A program made the translations under genes and the position numbers. A stretch of 64,000 bases of DNA, taken from Thalassotalea insulae. Its GTDB lineage: Bacteria; Pseudomonadota; Gammaproteobacteria; Enterobacterales; Alteromonadaceae. The notes under the pieces are model-generated. The model was not told the origin of the DNA, ran no database searches, and saw only the letters and a program-made list of their open reading frames with translations. Positions 25,064 to 33,791 of the stretch are shown here, one piece after another (the stretch's first letter is position 1; each line of letters starts with the position of its first letter). Where the stretch lies: the NCBI RefSeq assembly GCF_030161395.1, contig NZ_BSST01000001.1, positions 2,418,001 through 2,482,000 of the forward strand, written 5' to 3'.

Positions 25064-26227
25064 ATGACTGTTAAAATGAAAGTACTCAATGGTTTACTTG
25101 TTACTGCGTTATTAACTGCTTGTGGTGGTGGAGGCGGCTCGTCTGGCGGAACGAGTCCAACAACACCGACCACACCTACTACCCCAACAACACCTACAGC
25201 GACTATTGACAGTGAGTTTGCTGCCTGGCTGACAGACGTTAGTACCAATGTTATTGTGCCCGGTTATTTGGCTATGCAACAACAAGCAACAGAATTGGTG
25301 GATGCTAGCCAGACATTTTGCGCATTAACTTCACCGGCAAGCACAGATCTTTTATCGGTAAAAACTGCCTGGGCTGAATTCAACCAAAGCTGGCAAACGG
25401 TGCAATGGGTTAAGGTCGGTCCTATTATTGAAAACAGCCGATTATTCAGAGTACAGCTATGGCCAGATAATAACGGCGCTGTTGCCCGTAATCTCGGCAA
25501 CCTATTGCTCGAGCCTGATGCATTAACGGCTGAACTGGTCGCCGGGCAGCCGGTAGGTGCCCAAGGGATCCCAGCGCTCGAACTATTGCTTTATTCAACC
25601 GGCGAGCAATCACTGCTAACTGCTGGCGATAAGGTAAAGCGTTGTCAGGCACTGACCGCCATCTCAGAAAACTTATTCAATATCTCAAGCGAGGTTTATC
25701 AGGGCTGGCTGAGTACAGGTGGCAACTACATTGAGCAAGTTTCATCAGGAACGGGTGATTTTACCGGTCATCAGGATGCGGTTGAAGAACTGGTGACTAA
25801 CTGGCTCGAACAAATAGAAAAAGTCAAAGATGAAAAAGTTTTGAAACCGTTAGCTATCAGTGCGCCAGGGATTCCAGAAATTAGCGAATATGTTTTAAGT
25901 GAACAAGCATTGCCGAGTATTCAGGCTAACTTATTGTCATTTAAAGCGCTATTTAATGCTGGTAATGGTCATGGTTTTGACAATATTTTGACCGAGCATC
26001 TGGAACAGCAGGCGATAGCAACTAACATGCTGGCGGCACTTGATGATGCTATTGCTACTGCAAATAGCCTTGAAGGGGACTTTGCCGACTTACTCAATGA
26101 GCAGCAGGCTCGTGAGACCTTAACAGCGTTAGTACAGGACGTTCGTGAACTTCGTGATTTAGTGACCACTGAATTTGTTCAGGCAACGGATATCAATATC
26201 GGTTTTAACTCTAATGACGGTGATTGA
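25064..26227 (+). CDS. Imelysin-family lipoprotein, copy 3 (lacks the motif histidine)
   Basis: 387 residues. Lipobox LTAC, then Gly/Ser and a repetitive Pro-Thr-Thr linker (about 25-45), as in surface-exposed lipoproteins. The helical imelysin domain follows with AWAEFNQSWQTVQWVKVGPI, close to copy 1 (WQQAEVMQLGP). The motif reads GIPALE (168-173), so the histidine position holds Pro170. Copies 1 and 3 thus form one subfamily, each lying directly before a FecA-like receptor. It likely serves as lipid-anchored partner of the receptor at 26267. Confidence 0.8.
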   Translation: MTVKMKVLNGLLVTALLTACGGGGGSSGGTSPTTPTTPTTPTTPTATIDSEFAAWLTDVSTNVIVPGYLAMQQQATELVDASQTFCALTSPASTDLLSVKTAWAEFNQSWQTVQWVKVGPIIENSRLFRVQLWPDNNGAVARNLGNLLLEPDALTAELVAGQPVGAQGIPALELLLYSTGEQSLLTAGDKVKRCQALTAISENLFNISSEVYQGWLSTGGNYIEQVSSGTGDFTGHQDAVEELVTNWLEQIEKVKDEKVLKPLAISAPGIPEISEYVLSEQALPSIQANLLSFKALFNAGNGHGFDNILTEHLEQQAIATNMLAALDDAIATANSLEGDFADLLNEQQARETLTALVQDVRELRDLVTTEFVQATDINIGFNSNDGD

Positions 26228-26266
26228 TTTAATCCTTTTAGTTAATTTTTAACGGAAATTTTTATT

Positions 26267-28516
26267 ATGACACTTGTGAAAAAGTCGTTCTCAAGTTTAG
26301 CTCAAGCGCTTGTTTGGGCATTATCTGCATCTAGCACTATTGCGTTTGCCGACCAGCATGCTGACGGTAAATCTGCTGATGAAAAAACAGTAGATAAGCA
26401 GGTAGAAGTGATCAGCATTTTTGGACAGCGTAATCAGCTGGAAACTGCGACCGGTTCGGCGTTTATTGTTGATCAACAGGCGTTAGAGCAATTTGAATTT
26501 GATGATATTCACCGGGTTCTACAATCTGTGCCTGGGGTCTATTTACGTGAAGAAGATGGCTATGGTTTACGTCCAAACATAGGGTTACGCGGTGCCACGA
26601 CCGAGCGCAGTAGCAAAGTGGCGTTAATGGAAGATGGAATATTGATCGCACCGGCACCTTATGCTGCGCCGGCGGCCTATTATTTTCCACTGATGTCACG
26701 AATGTCTCAGGTAGAAGTATTTAAAGGACCTTCTGCGATCAAATACGGACCAAATACGGTTGGTGGCGCAATTAATATGTTGTCGCGTCAGATTGTGTCT
26801 ACAGCTGAACCTGCACAGGGGCAGCTCGATCTTGCCTATGGTGAAGATAACTATCAAAAAGCGCATGGTTATTACAGTGGTCATCATCAGGCAACGGATT
26901 TAGGTACTTTCGGTTATTTAGTCGAAGCGTTGACTATTAATTCAGATGGTTTTAAAGAGTTGGATACTGGCGGTAATACCGGCTTTCATAAGAATGAATT
27001 TTTAGCGAAAGTTAATTTTGCTCCGAAAAACAGCGATTATTACCAGTTATGGCAGTTTAAACTCGGCTATTCGGAAGAAGTGTCGCATGAAAGTTACCTT
27101 GGCCTTAGTGACGGGGATTTCCAAAAAACACCTTATCGCCGCTATGCCGCTTCGCAAAATGATAAAATGGACTGGGAACATTATCAGTTTCAGCTGTCAC
27201 ACTATATTGAACTCGATGGTAATACCAGCATATATACTCAAGCATATCGTCGTGATTTTGACCGTGACTGGGACAAGTTCAATAACTTTAATACCAACCG
27301 CAGCATGCAGACGATTTTATCTTCGCCTGATACCGGTTTAAATGCGTTATTTATGGAAGTATTAACCGGGCAGCGTGATTCGTTAACAGCGCAGGAAAAC
27401 CTGATCTTTACCTTAAATGATCGTCAATATTATTCTCAGGGCATAGAATCAAAATTACTTTGGGATGGTCGCTGGCTAAATGCGGATCTGGCGTTGGATA
27501 TCGGTTTGAGACTTCATCAGGATCAGGTTGACCGTCATCACCGGGCTGATCAGTATTTGATGCGTAATCAGCAATTAGAGCTGGCAGGAGTCGCTCAGCA
27601 AACCGCAATTGAAAATAAAGATACCGCGACTGCCATAGCCAGTTATATCAATGCTAACTTAGATTTTGGTGATGTTAATGTCACTGCTGGTTTGCGGGTT
27701 GAACATATTAACGGCGAAGCAAAAGATAAGCTAATAGGTACGGAAACCGATGTAACAGATACGGTAGTGTTACCAGGTTTTGGCGTGTTTTATCGTATTA
27801 ATGAACAGCTAGGTGCTTTGTTTGGTGTTAATAAAGGGTATGTGCCTAATAGCCCAGGTCAGGAAACCAATATAGATCCGGAAGAAAGCTGGAATTACGA
27901 GTTTGGTTTACGCTATAGCGATAATGGCCTGCAAGCGCAGATGATCGGTTTTTTTAATGATTATACAAACCTGAAAGGTACTTGTACTTTCTCTTCTGGT
28001 TGTGATCAAACCTTAGATCAGGAATTTAATGGTGGTGCGGTCGAAGTGTTTGGTATTGAAGCTAATCTAAATACTGAGTTTGTGCTTAGCCAGAGCTTGA
28101 CCATGCCGATTAGTATTGCTTATACCTATACCGATGCGGAATTTCAAAACGAATTTCAAAGTTATTTCTCACAGTGGGGGCATGTGCAAGCGGGAGACCC
28201 TTTGCCATATTTACCTGAAAATCAACTGAGTATCGAGATTGCGCTGGCGCATGAAAACTGGCGAGCTGCCTTATTATTTAAACACCTGGATGCTATGCCG
28301 GAAGCCGCCGGTTATGGCACTGAATTAGAAGGAATGATGACCGAACAATTGCAGCAGCTTGATTTTTCTGCCTGGTATCAAGTTTACCCTGAGCTAAAAG
28401 CGTATTTTAAACTGGATAATGTGACTGATGAAGCGGCACTGGTGTCACGTCGCCCATTTGGTGCGAGATCAGGCAAACCTCGTCAGGCAATGGTAGGAGT
28501 GAAATACAGTTTTTAA
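26267..28516 (+). CDS. FecA-like TonB-dependent receptor, copy 2
   Basis: 749 residues: signal peptide ending near IAFADQ, plug with SVPGVYLREEDGYGLRPNIG, LRGATTERS and APYAAPAAYYFP, barrel ending GVKYSF. Many stretches match receptor copy 1 (EVFKGPSAIKYGPNTVGGA, SDGFKELDTGGNTGF, RRYAASQNDKMDW, SRRPFGARSGKPRQA), so the two arose by duplication. Neither has a FecA-type signalling extension. It starts 39 nt after imelysin copy 3 and ends 1 nt before the DUF1513 gene. It should import the same or a related iron complex. Confidence 0.88.
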   Translation: MTLVKKSFSSLAQALVWALSASSTIAFADQHADGKSADEKTVDKQVEVISIFGQRNQLETATGSAFIVDQQALEQFEFDDIHRVLQSVPGVYLREEDGYGLRPNIGLRGATTERSSKVALMEDGILIAPAPYAAPAAYYFPLMSRMSQVEVFKGPSAIKYGPNTVGGAINMLSRQIVSTAEPAQGQLDLAYGEDNYQKAHGYYSGHHQATDLGTFGYLVEALTINSDGFKELDTGGNTGFHKNEFLAKVNFAPKNSDYYQLWQFKLGYSEEVSHESYLGLSDGDFQKTPYRRYAASQNDKMDWEHYQFQLSHYIELDGNTSIYTQAYRRDFDRDWDKFNNFNTNRSMQTILSSPDTGLNALFMEVLTGQRDSLTAQENLIFTLNDRQYYSQGIESKLLWDGRWLNADLALDIGLRLHQDQVDRHHRADQYLMRNQQLELAGVAQQTAIENKDTATAIASYINANLDFGDVNVTAGLRVEHINGEAKDKLIGTETDVTDTVVLPGFGVFYRINEQLGALFGVNKGYVPNSPGQETNIDPEESWNYEFGLRYSDNGLQAQMIGFFNDYTNLKGTCTFSSGCDQTLDQEFNGGAVEVFGIEANLNTEFVLSQSLTMPISIAYTYTDAEFQNEFQSYFSQWGHVQAGDPLPYLPENQLSIEIALAHENWRAALLFKHLDAMPEAAGYGTELEGMMTEQLQQLDFSAWYQVYPELKAYFKLDNVTDEAALVSRRPFGARSGKPRQAMVGVKYSF

Positions 28517-28517
28517 C

Positions 28518-29621
28518 ATGGCTATTTCGAGACGTTTATTTATTCAAGGGGCAGCAGCGGGATTTGTTGCCAGTAATTTTGGCCTGCTCGGCTGTGCTAA
28601 AGCAAAGAGTAGTTGGTTTGTAAGTGCCTGCAGTGATAAAGCAGGGCAGCACTATGTTGCTGCCTTTGATCTTGCTGGTAATGTGATTAATCAAATTGCA
28701 TTACCGGCTCGAGGCCATGACGCTATTGCATTGCCGCACAAACCTGGTCACGCCATGGTATTTGCTCGTCGTCCTGGCATGTTTGCTTTAGAAGTAGACT
28801 TTGTTAATGCTAGAGTGGTTAAGCAAGTTACTCCCGAGAATGATAGCCATTTTTATGGCCATGGTGTTTATTGGGCGAAGCATCACGTCATTTTAACCAG
28901 TGAAAATTATTTCAGCACCGGGGAAGGTCAGATAGTAGTGCGTGATGCTGATAGTTACCAGCAACTGGCGCGTTATTATTCCGGAGGTATAGGGCCGCAT
29001 GAAATTGCCTTGATGCCAGATAATGAAACTTTAGTGATCGCTAATGGGGGCATTAAGACTCATCCGGATATGCCAAGACAAAAACTTAACCTGGACACTA
29101 TGGACCCTAACTTGGCTTATATGTCATTACTATCGGGGAAAGTGCTGGAAAGTTATCAACTGGATAATAAGCAGTTAAGTATCAGGCACCTGGATGTCAG
29201 TCAGTCAGGAAAAGTGATTGCCGGTTTGCAATATCAGGGAGCAAAAACTGATTTAGTGCCCTTAGTTATCAGCCACTCTGGCGAGTCTCAGTTAACACCA
29301 CTTAGTGCTGAAGACAGTCTATGGCGACAGATGAATCACTATACTGCCAGTATTTGTGTCGATGATGATAATCAGTTAGTGGCGGTGAGTTGTCCACGGG
29401 CTGATTTGATCACCTTATGGTCATTAGCTGATAATCGTTTTATCAGTAAACATAAATTAGCGGACGGTGCGGGACTAACTAAAACGGATCAGCTATACGC
29501 CTCAAGTGGTAAAGGGTATTTAACCAATGAATTTTTATTAAATGCGGCAGAGCATGAATTCAAAACTCGCTTTACTCATTTAAAATGGGACAATCATTTA
29601 ACTCATATTCAGGCCGTGTAA
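28518..29621 (+). CDS. DUF1513 family protein with Tat-type signal
   Basis: 367 residues. The N-terminus SRRLFIQGAAAGF is a twin-arginine signal, and GLLGC at about 23-27 may be a lipobox. The body is a repeated beta structure consistent with a beta-propeller, with GHDAIALP, GHGVYW, GIGPHEIALMPDNETLVIANGG and MNHYTASI, as in the DUF1513 family. DUF1513 genes are regular companions of imelysin-DHOR-imelysin clusters. Tat export implies folding, possibly with a cofactor, in the cytoplasm. It is the last gene of the locus. Activity is unknown. Confidence 0.82.
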   Translation: MAISRRLFIQGAAAGFVASNFGLLGCAKAKSSWFVSACSDKAGQHYVAAFDLAGNVINQIALPARGHDAIALPHKPGHAMVFARRPGMFALEVDFVNARVVKQVTPENDSHFYGHGVYWAKHHVILTSENYFSTGEGQIVVRDADSYQQLARYYSGGIGPHEIALMPDNETLVIANGGIKTHPDMPRQKLNLDTMDPNLAYMSLLSGKVLESYQLDNKQLSIRHLDVSQSGKVIAGLQYQGAKTDLVPLVISHSGESQLTPLSAEDSLWRQMNHYTASICVDDDNQLVAVSCPRADLITLWSLADNRFISKHKLADGAGLTKTDQLYASSGKGYLTNEFLLNAAEHEFKTRFTHLKWDNHLTHIQAV

Positions 29622-29640
29622 GTTTAGAACTTTAATCTAA

Positions 29641-29691
29641 ATAAAAATTATTCTTATTTGTGTTGACTGTGATGGATTCTTTCATTACTAT
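29641..29691 (+). promoter_or_regulatory. Strong sigma70 promoter with Fur-type box
   Basis: TTGACT (29663-29668) and TACTAT (29686-29691) are spaced by exactly 17 bp. AAAATTATTCTTATTTGTGT (about 29644-29663) lies just upstream and touches the -35. It shares the ATTCTTATTTGT core with the Fur-type box at 20430. No protein gene follows on this strand. Confidence 0.65.
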
Positions 29692-29697
29692 GAACTC

Positions 29698-29895
29698 ACT
29701 TGATGGTTAGCCCATTCTTTTCAGCTTTAATAGTCAGAGTTGAAAAAGCCTTCAAGTATTTTTAGTTGTGACATTGTTCCAGGTATAAACACGTAAAATC
29801 CCCCATTTTACGTCGAATACGTTAATACCAAGTGGGTTAAATATTTATTTCAATTGGTATAAAGCCTAATTTGTGCATAAATTAGGCTTTTTTTT
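29698..29895 (+). ncRNA. Candidate iron-responsive small RNA, RyhB-like in logic
   Basis: Transcription from the promoter above would start near 29698 and end at the hairpin 29862-29889, giving about 195 nt. The region has only a six-codon frame. Inside are ACATTGTTCCAG (29771-29782), one deletion away from the RyhB pairing core ACATTGCTTCCAG as I recall it, and a perfect 9-bp hairpin (29791-29799 with 29805-29813) exposing a CCCCC loop. Length fits Vibrio-type RyhB better than the 90-nt E. coli form. Alternatives are a dispersed repeat or simply the 3' region of the DUF1513 operon. Confidence 0.45.
29862..29895 (+). terminator. Rho-independent terminator with long T-run
   Basis: AAGCCTAATTT (29862-29872) pairs with AAATTAGGCTT (29879-29889), followed by T6 or more. 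It would end both the candidate small RNA and any readthrough from the iron locus. It also lies 2-36 nt past the end of the converging siroheme gene. Confidence 0.88.
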
Positions 29896-29897
29896 GT

Positions 29898-30863
29898 TTA
29901 TTTTCCGCTTACCAGTTCTTTAACTGTTATATGACTAAGTGCAAGGGCTGAGTTGTGGGGTAAAGCTTGATGCTCTGCCAGTAGATAAATGACTTTTTGG
30001 CCCGATTCGGCTAACTCCAATGCATGCTGAAAATTGATCAAAATTGAAGATGGAATATCCTGAGGGAATTTGTCTGCATCGCGTCTAATATATTCAATTA
30101 ATAATTGATTGACTTGCTTATCATAAAACACAGCATCGGCAAATTGCATCTCCCGATGAGCGGCTAAAGTCAGTTTATCCGGATCGCCATCCAGGGTATG
30201 GATAAATGTAATTTCTCCGATTGGTGGTGGCACTTCACTCTTTAAACTGGCAATTAGTTGCTGCTCCGCCTGTTGATTGTTGCCCTCTAGTATGGCATTG
30301 CCTATTGGCCCTCTTAATATTCGTTCCCAAAACGATCTTCGATTTCGGATAGTTTTTATCCGCGCTTTGACATGATCGCGAAATTTATAGCTGAATTCGG
30401 CGAGCTTGCCATAACCATTTGGCAGTGCTTTTTCGATTTGTTCTCTTAGCATGCGCAATAAAATAGGGGCGCTACCTGAACTCGACATCGCAATGATCAT
30501 CGGGGATCTATCAATTATTGCGGGAGTAATATAGCTACACAGTTCCGGTTGATCGACCACGTTCACTAATATTTTGTGCTGCTCTGCTTCTTTGGAAATT
30601 GCGGCGTTGACTTTATTATCGTCTGTTGCGGCAATGACCAAATTAAATGCCGATAAGTGGCCGTTTTGATAGTTATGATTAAACCAAGTGAGTTGATGTT
30701 CATTGATTAGCCGCTCAACACTGGTATTAACTTGCTCACTCATCACCGTGATGATGTTAGTGGTTTTTAATAGCAGTTCAATTTTACGAGCGGCGACATC
30801 ACCTCCACCTACGATCAGCACATTGAGTTTGTTAGCGGTGAGAAAAATAGGGAAATATTTCAT
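29898..30863 (-). CDS. Siroheme synthase-like protein: precorrin-2 dehydrogenase/ferrochelatase with a truncated methyltransferase tail
   Basis: 321 residues. Residues 1 to about 200 match the N-terminal half of CysG (Met8p-like): the NAD motif LIVGGGDVAARK (17-27), AATDDNKVNAAI, LVNVVDQPELCSYITPA and ISSSGSAPILLR-type segments. This half oxidises precorrin-2 and inserts Fe2+ to make siroheme for sulfite or nitrite reductase. From about 218, GEITFIHTLDGDPDKLTL and FADAVFYDKQVNQLLIEYIRRDADK resemble the start of the SUMT methyltransferase, but the rest is missing and the glycine-rich GPGD motif has become LDGD. It follows the solute-binding protein gene by 16 nt. Confidence 0.82.
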   Translation of the reverse strand: MKYFPIFLTANKLNVLIVGGGDVAARKIELLLKTTNIITVMSEQVNTSVERLINEHQLTWFNHNYQNGHLSAFNLVIAATDDNKVNAAISKEAEQHKILVNVVDQPELCSYITPAIIDRSPMIIAMSSSGSAPILLRMLREQIEKALPNGYGKLAEFSYKFRDHVKARIKTIRNRRSFWERILRGPIGNAILEGNNQQAEQQLIASLKSEVPPPIGEITFIHTLDGDPDKLTLAAHREMQFADAVFYDKQVNQLLIEYIRRDADKFPQDIPSSILINFQHALELAESGQKVIYLLAEHQALPHNSALALSHITVKELVSGK

Positions 30864-30879
30864 ATTTTAAGCTTTGCTG

Positions 30880-31635
30880 TTAGTGTAAATGCCATTTTGC
30901 TAATAGCTTATCATATCGGCCATCTGCTTTGATTAGTGCCAAGCTTTTTTTGAGCTTATTAATTACCTCTGGAGCAATTGTTCGGTTGGCTGCTAAGTAG
31001 AGATCGGAAGCAAAGTCTGGGATTTGATAAACCAGTTTTAGTTGACTGGCATCTAAGCCGGCTTTAGTTATTTCATGCTGCCATACGATACTGTTAGTAA
31101 AAGCCATATCTGTCCTGCCGCTATAGAGCATACTCCATAACACCGGATATTTACTACTGATATAAAGGTTCTCTCCAGGTTTAAATCCTTTCTTTAATAA
31201 ATAGCTTTCGGCCAAATCGTGGCGAATTGAACCAACGGAATACTGCTTTGCCTGTTCGATATTATCGATTTTGATATCAGTTCTCGATTTTAGCGACGCG
31301 AGGTAAGAGCGAATGGTAAATATCTTACCAATCCAGATAAAGTTGTCTTCCCGTTCTGCGCTTCGTAACATTGAAAAAATAAAAATATTGGGAGTGTCTA
31401 GTGCCAGTTCATAGCTTCTGGCCCAGGGAAAAAATTGAATCTTGCCATTTATTTCGCTTTCATTAATGAGTAATTCAATTAGTTCGACTAATGCGCCGCT
31501 GGCTTTGCCATCCTTGGTTTCAATTTGCAAAGGGGGCAGATCTTCGGTAACAAAGGTGTAACGCTGTGCACTAACGAAAAATGAGCAATATAAGGCTAAA
31601 ATCAATAAGCCTTTAATACCATATTGATATGCCAT
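30880..31635 (-). CDS. Periplasmic solute-binding protein (SBP_bac_3 type), second copy
   Basis: 251 residues with a signal peptide ending near FFVSAQ. The mature start RYTFVTEDLPPLQIE, the GALVELIELLI helix and FFPWARSYELALDTPN follow the same plan as the protein at 6765-7529. Both lack Cys lipoboxes and neighbouring permeases, so they look like paralogous stand-alone binding proteins. It lies 16 nt upstream of the siroheme gene in one direction. A functional link is not obvious. It is transcribed divergently from prmA. Confidence 0.8.
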   Translation of the reverse strand: MAYQYGIKGLLILALYCSFFVSAQRYTFVTEDLPPLQIETKDGKASGALVELIELLINESEINGKIQFFPWARSYELALDTPNIFIFSMLRSAEREDNFIWIGKIFTIRSYLASLKSRTDIKIDNIEQAKQYSVGSIRHDLAESYLLKKGFKPGENLYISSKYPVLWSMLYSGRTDMAFTNSIVWQHEITKAGLDASQLKLVYQIPDFASDLYLAANRTIAPEVINKLKKSLALIKADGRYDKLLAKWHLH

Positions 31636-31754
31636 ATTAGCCGTCCTTCTTACTCATGGATAGTTTAAGTTTGTCGCGCGCGCCGTCAAATAGCAATGAG
31701 TTTTTCCGATAGACAAGGTAAACTACTGCTAAAGTATAGTGAGTGAGAAAGAAC

Positions 31755-32636
31755 ATGCCTTGGATACAGCTAAGATTAAATGCTGATGAAGAAACTGCGG
31801 AAAAATATAGTGACTGGTTAAGTGCCTGTGGTGCACAAGCCGTGACTTTTATTGACGCCAAAGATACGCCCATTTATGAACCTCTTCCAGGAGATGAGGT
31901 CATCTATTGGTCAAATACTATTGTTATGGGCTTGTATGATGCCAGTTATGATATGGATAAAGTATTAAGGTACTTAAAAAGCATTCATCCGGATGGCGAT
32001 AACATGCGCTACAAGCTTGAACAGATAGAAGATAAAGACTGGGAACGAGAATGGATGGATAATTTTCATCCGATGAAATTTGGTCAACGGCTCTGGATTT
32101 GTCCAAGCTGGCGTGAAGTACCAGAGCCTGACGCTGTTAACGTAATGCTAGACCCAGGCTTAGCATTTGGCACAGGTACTCACCCTACGACAGCTTTGTG
32201 TTTAACCTGGTTAGATAGTTTAGATTTATCGGATAAAACTGTCGTGGATTTTGGTTGTGGCTCCGGCATTTTATCGCTTGCGGCATTAAAGCTTGGCGCG
32301 AAAAAAGTTATAGGGATTGATATCGATCCACAAGCCTTACAGGCGAGCAAAGAGAATGCCAAACGTAACGGGGTTGAAGATAGGTTGGAATTATATCTGC
32401 CAAAAGATCAACCTCAGCTAACCGCAGATGTGGTTGTTGCCAATATTTTAGCGGGACCGTTACGTGAATTAGCCCCAACCATAATGGCTTTTGTTGGTGA
32501 TAAAGGGTTACTCGCCTTATCCGGTGTGCTGGAAACACAAGCAGAAGAACTACAATCGCTTTACGGTAACTGGTGTGAGATGGAACCTGTTACTGTGCAG
32601 GAGGAGTGGGTACGCCTTTCTGGTCGAAGAAAATAA
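31755..32636 (+). CDS. prmA: Ribosomal protein L11 methyltransferase
   Basis: 293 residues from ATG 31755, the same length as E. coli PrmA. The GTG 12 nt earlier is less likely, since the conserved start is MPWIQLRLN. PrmA trimethylates the N-terminus and lysines of L11. The substrate-binding domain covers about 1-55. The SAM-binding Rossmann domain shows DPGLAFGTGTHPTT, VDFGCGSGILSLAALKLGA and VVANILAGPLREL. EDKDWEREWMDNFHPM is the family linker. It precedes dusB-fis, the usual gammaproteobacterial order, but a separate promoter lies between. Confidence 0.95.
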   Translation: MPWIQLRLNADEETAEKYSDWLSACGAQAVTFIDAKDTPIYEPLPGDEVIYWSNTIVMGLYDASYDMDKVLRYLKSIHPDGDNMRYKLEQIEDKDWEREWMDNFHPMKFGQRLWICPSWREVPEPDAVNVMLDPGLAFGTGTHPTTALCLTWLDSLDLSDKTVVDFGCGSGILSLAALKLGAKKVIGIDIDPQALQASKENAKRNGVEDRLELYLPKDQPQLTADVVVANILAGPLRELAPTIMAFVGDKGLLALSGVLETQAEELQSLYGNWCEMEPVTVQEEWVRLSGRRK

Positions 32637-32741
32637 CCGATATATAGCGCAGAGATTGTACAATTTATGCGCACATCAAGTGTTTGCAAAATGTCAATAA
32701 TAAAATCAGCAAAAAAACTGACATTTGTTCAATTTCTATGC

Positions 32742-32778
32742 TTTTCAATCCTAAAAAAAACGCGTAAACTTAGCGCCC
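32742..32778 (+). promoter_or_regulatory. dusB-fis promoter with GC-rich discriminator
   Basis: TTTTCA (32742-32747) and TAAACT (32765-32770) are 17 bp apart. The GCGCCC discriminator just after the -10 is typical of growth-rate-controlled, ppGpp-sensitive promoters, as known for fis in E. coli. Confidence 0.6.
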
Positions 32779-32808
32779 TTTTGAAAGGTAGCTCAAAAAA
32801 GCAACAGT

Positions 32809-33774
32809 GTGAAGATAGGTTCTTATTCTTTAGCAAGTAATACTATGCTTGCCCCAATGGCCGGAATTACCGACCAACCATTTCGACAATTATGTTGTCA
32901 AATGGGGGCAGGATTAGCGGTATCTGAAATGGTATCGTCGAATCCTAAAGTGTGGAATACCGACAAATCTAAACGCCGTTTAGTGCATAGTGATCAGGCA
33001 GGTATCCGTTCAGTGCAGATTGCCGGATCAGATCCACAGGAGCTAGCTTTTGCCGCACAGATAAATGTTGAGAATGGTGCACAAATCATCGATATCAATA
33101 TGGGCTGTCCGGCAAAAAAGGTAAATAAAAAATTAGCGGGGTCGGCGTTACTGAAAGAACCAGCTTTAGTGGAACAGATTGTTCAATCGGTTGTCAGTAA
33201 AGTTGCAGTGCCAGTAACGTTAAAAATTCGTACGGGATGGTGCGAAAACTCGCGCAATGGTATAGAAATAGCGAAAATTGCCGAAGCGAATGGTATTCAG
33301 TCTTTAGTGGTGCATGGTCGAACTCGCAGCGACTTTTACAAAGGTGAAGCGGAATACGAGACGATTCGCGCAATTAAAAAAGCGGTTTCAATTCCTGTCG
33401 TAGCGAATGGCGATATTACGAGTGCTGAAAAAGCAGCTCAAGTTCTTCAATACACAGGAGCAGATGCCATTATGGTTGGCCGGGGGGCTCAAGGGCGTCC
33501 TTGGATTTTTAGAGAAATTAATTATTTTCTGGAAACTGGTCAGTTATTAGCATCCCCCTCATTGGAAGAGATACGCTCGATAGTTATTGAGCACGTAAAA
33601 GAATTACACAAATTTTATGGTGACTTTATGGGTGTTCGATTTGCCCGTAAGCACGTTTCTTGGTACTTGCAAACGCTAGCTCAAGAAAAACAATTTCGTT
33701 CTATTTTTAATGCATTAGAGTCTGAGCAAGATCAGCTTGAAGCATTAACTAGGTTTTTTGATAATTTAAATTAA
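32809..33774 (+). CDS. dusB: tRNA-dihydrouridine synthase B
   Basis: 321 residues starting at GTG 32809, directly giving MKIGSYSLASNTMLAPMAGITD. The FMN-binding TIM barrel is clear: GMAPMAG-type start, INMGCPAKKVNKKLAGSALL (catalytic Cys in GCPAKK), TLKIRTGW, LVVHGRTRSDFYKGEAEY, VVANGDI and IMVGRGAQGRPWIF. It reduces uridine to dihydrouridine in tRNA using NADPH. The fis gene follows 17 nt downstream and shares its promoter, as in enteric bacteria. Confidence 0.95.
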   Translation: MKIGSYSLASNTMLAPMAGITDQPFRQLCCQMGAGLAVSEMVSSNPKVWNTDKSKRRLVHSDQAGIRSVQIAGSDPQELAFAAQINVENGAQIIDINMGCPAKKVNKKLAGSALLKEPALVEQIVQSVVSKVAVPVTLKIRTGWCENSRNGIEIAKIAEANGIQSLVVHGRTRSDFYKGEAEYETIRAIKKAVSIPVVANGDITSAEKAAQVLQYTGADAIMVGRGAQGRPWIFREINYFLETGQLLASPSLEEIRSIVIEHVKELHKFYGDFMGVRFARKHVSWYLQTLAQEKQFRSIFNALESEQDQLEALTRFFDNLN

Positions 33775-33791
33775 GAAAGAGTCTGAACTTT

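Noticed and set aside
16557..28516. FecIR-type signalling from the FecA-like receptors
   Set aside because: Neither receptor has the N-terminal signalling domain, and no fecI/fecR pair is next to them.
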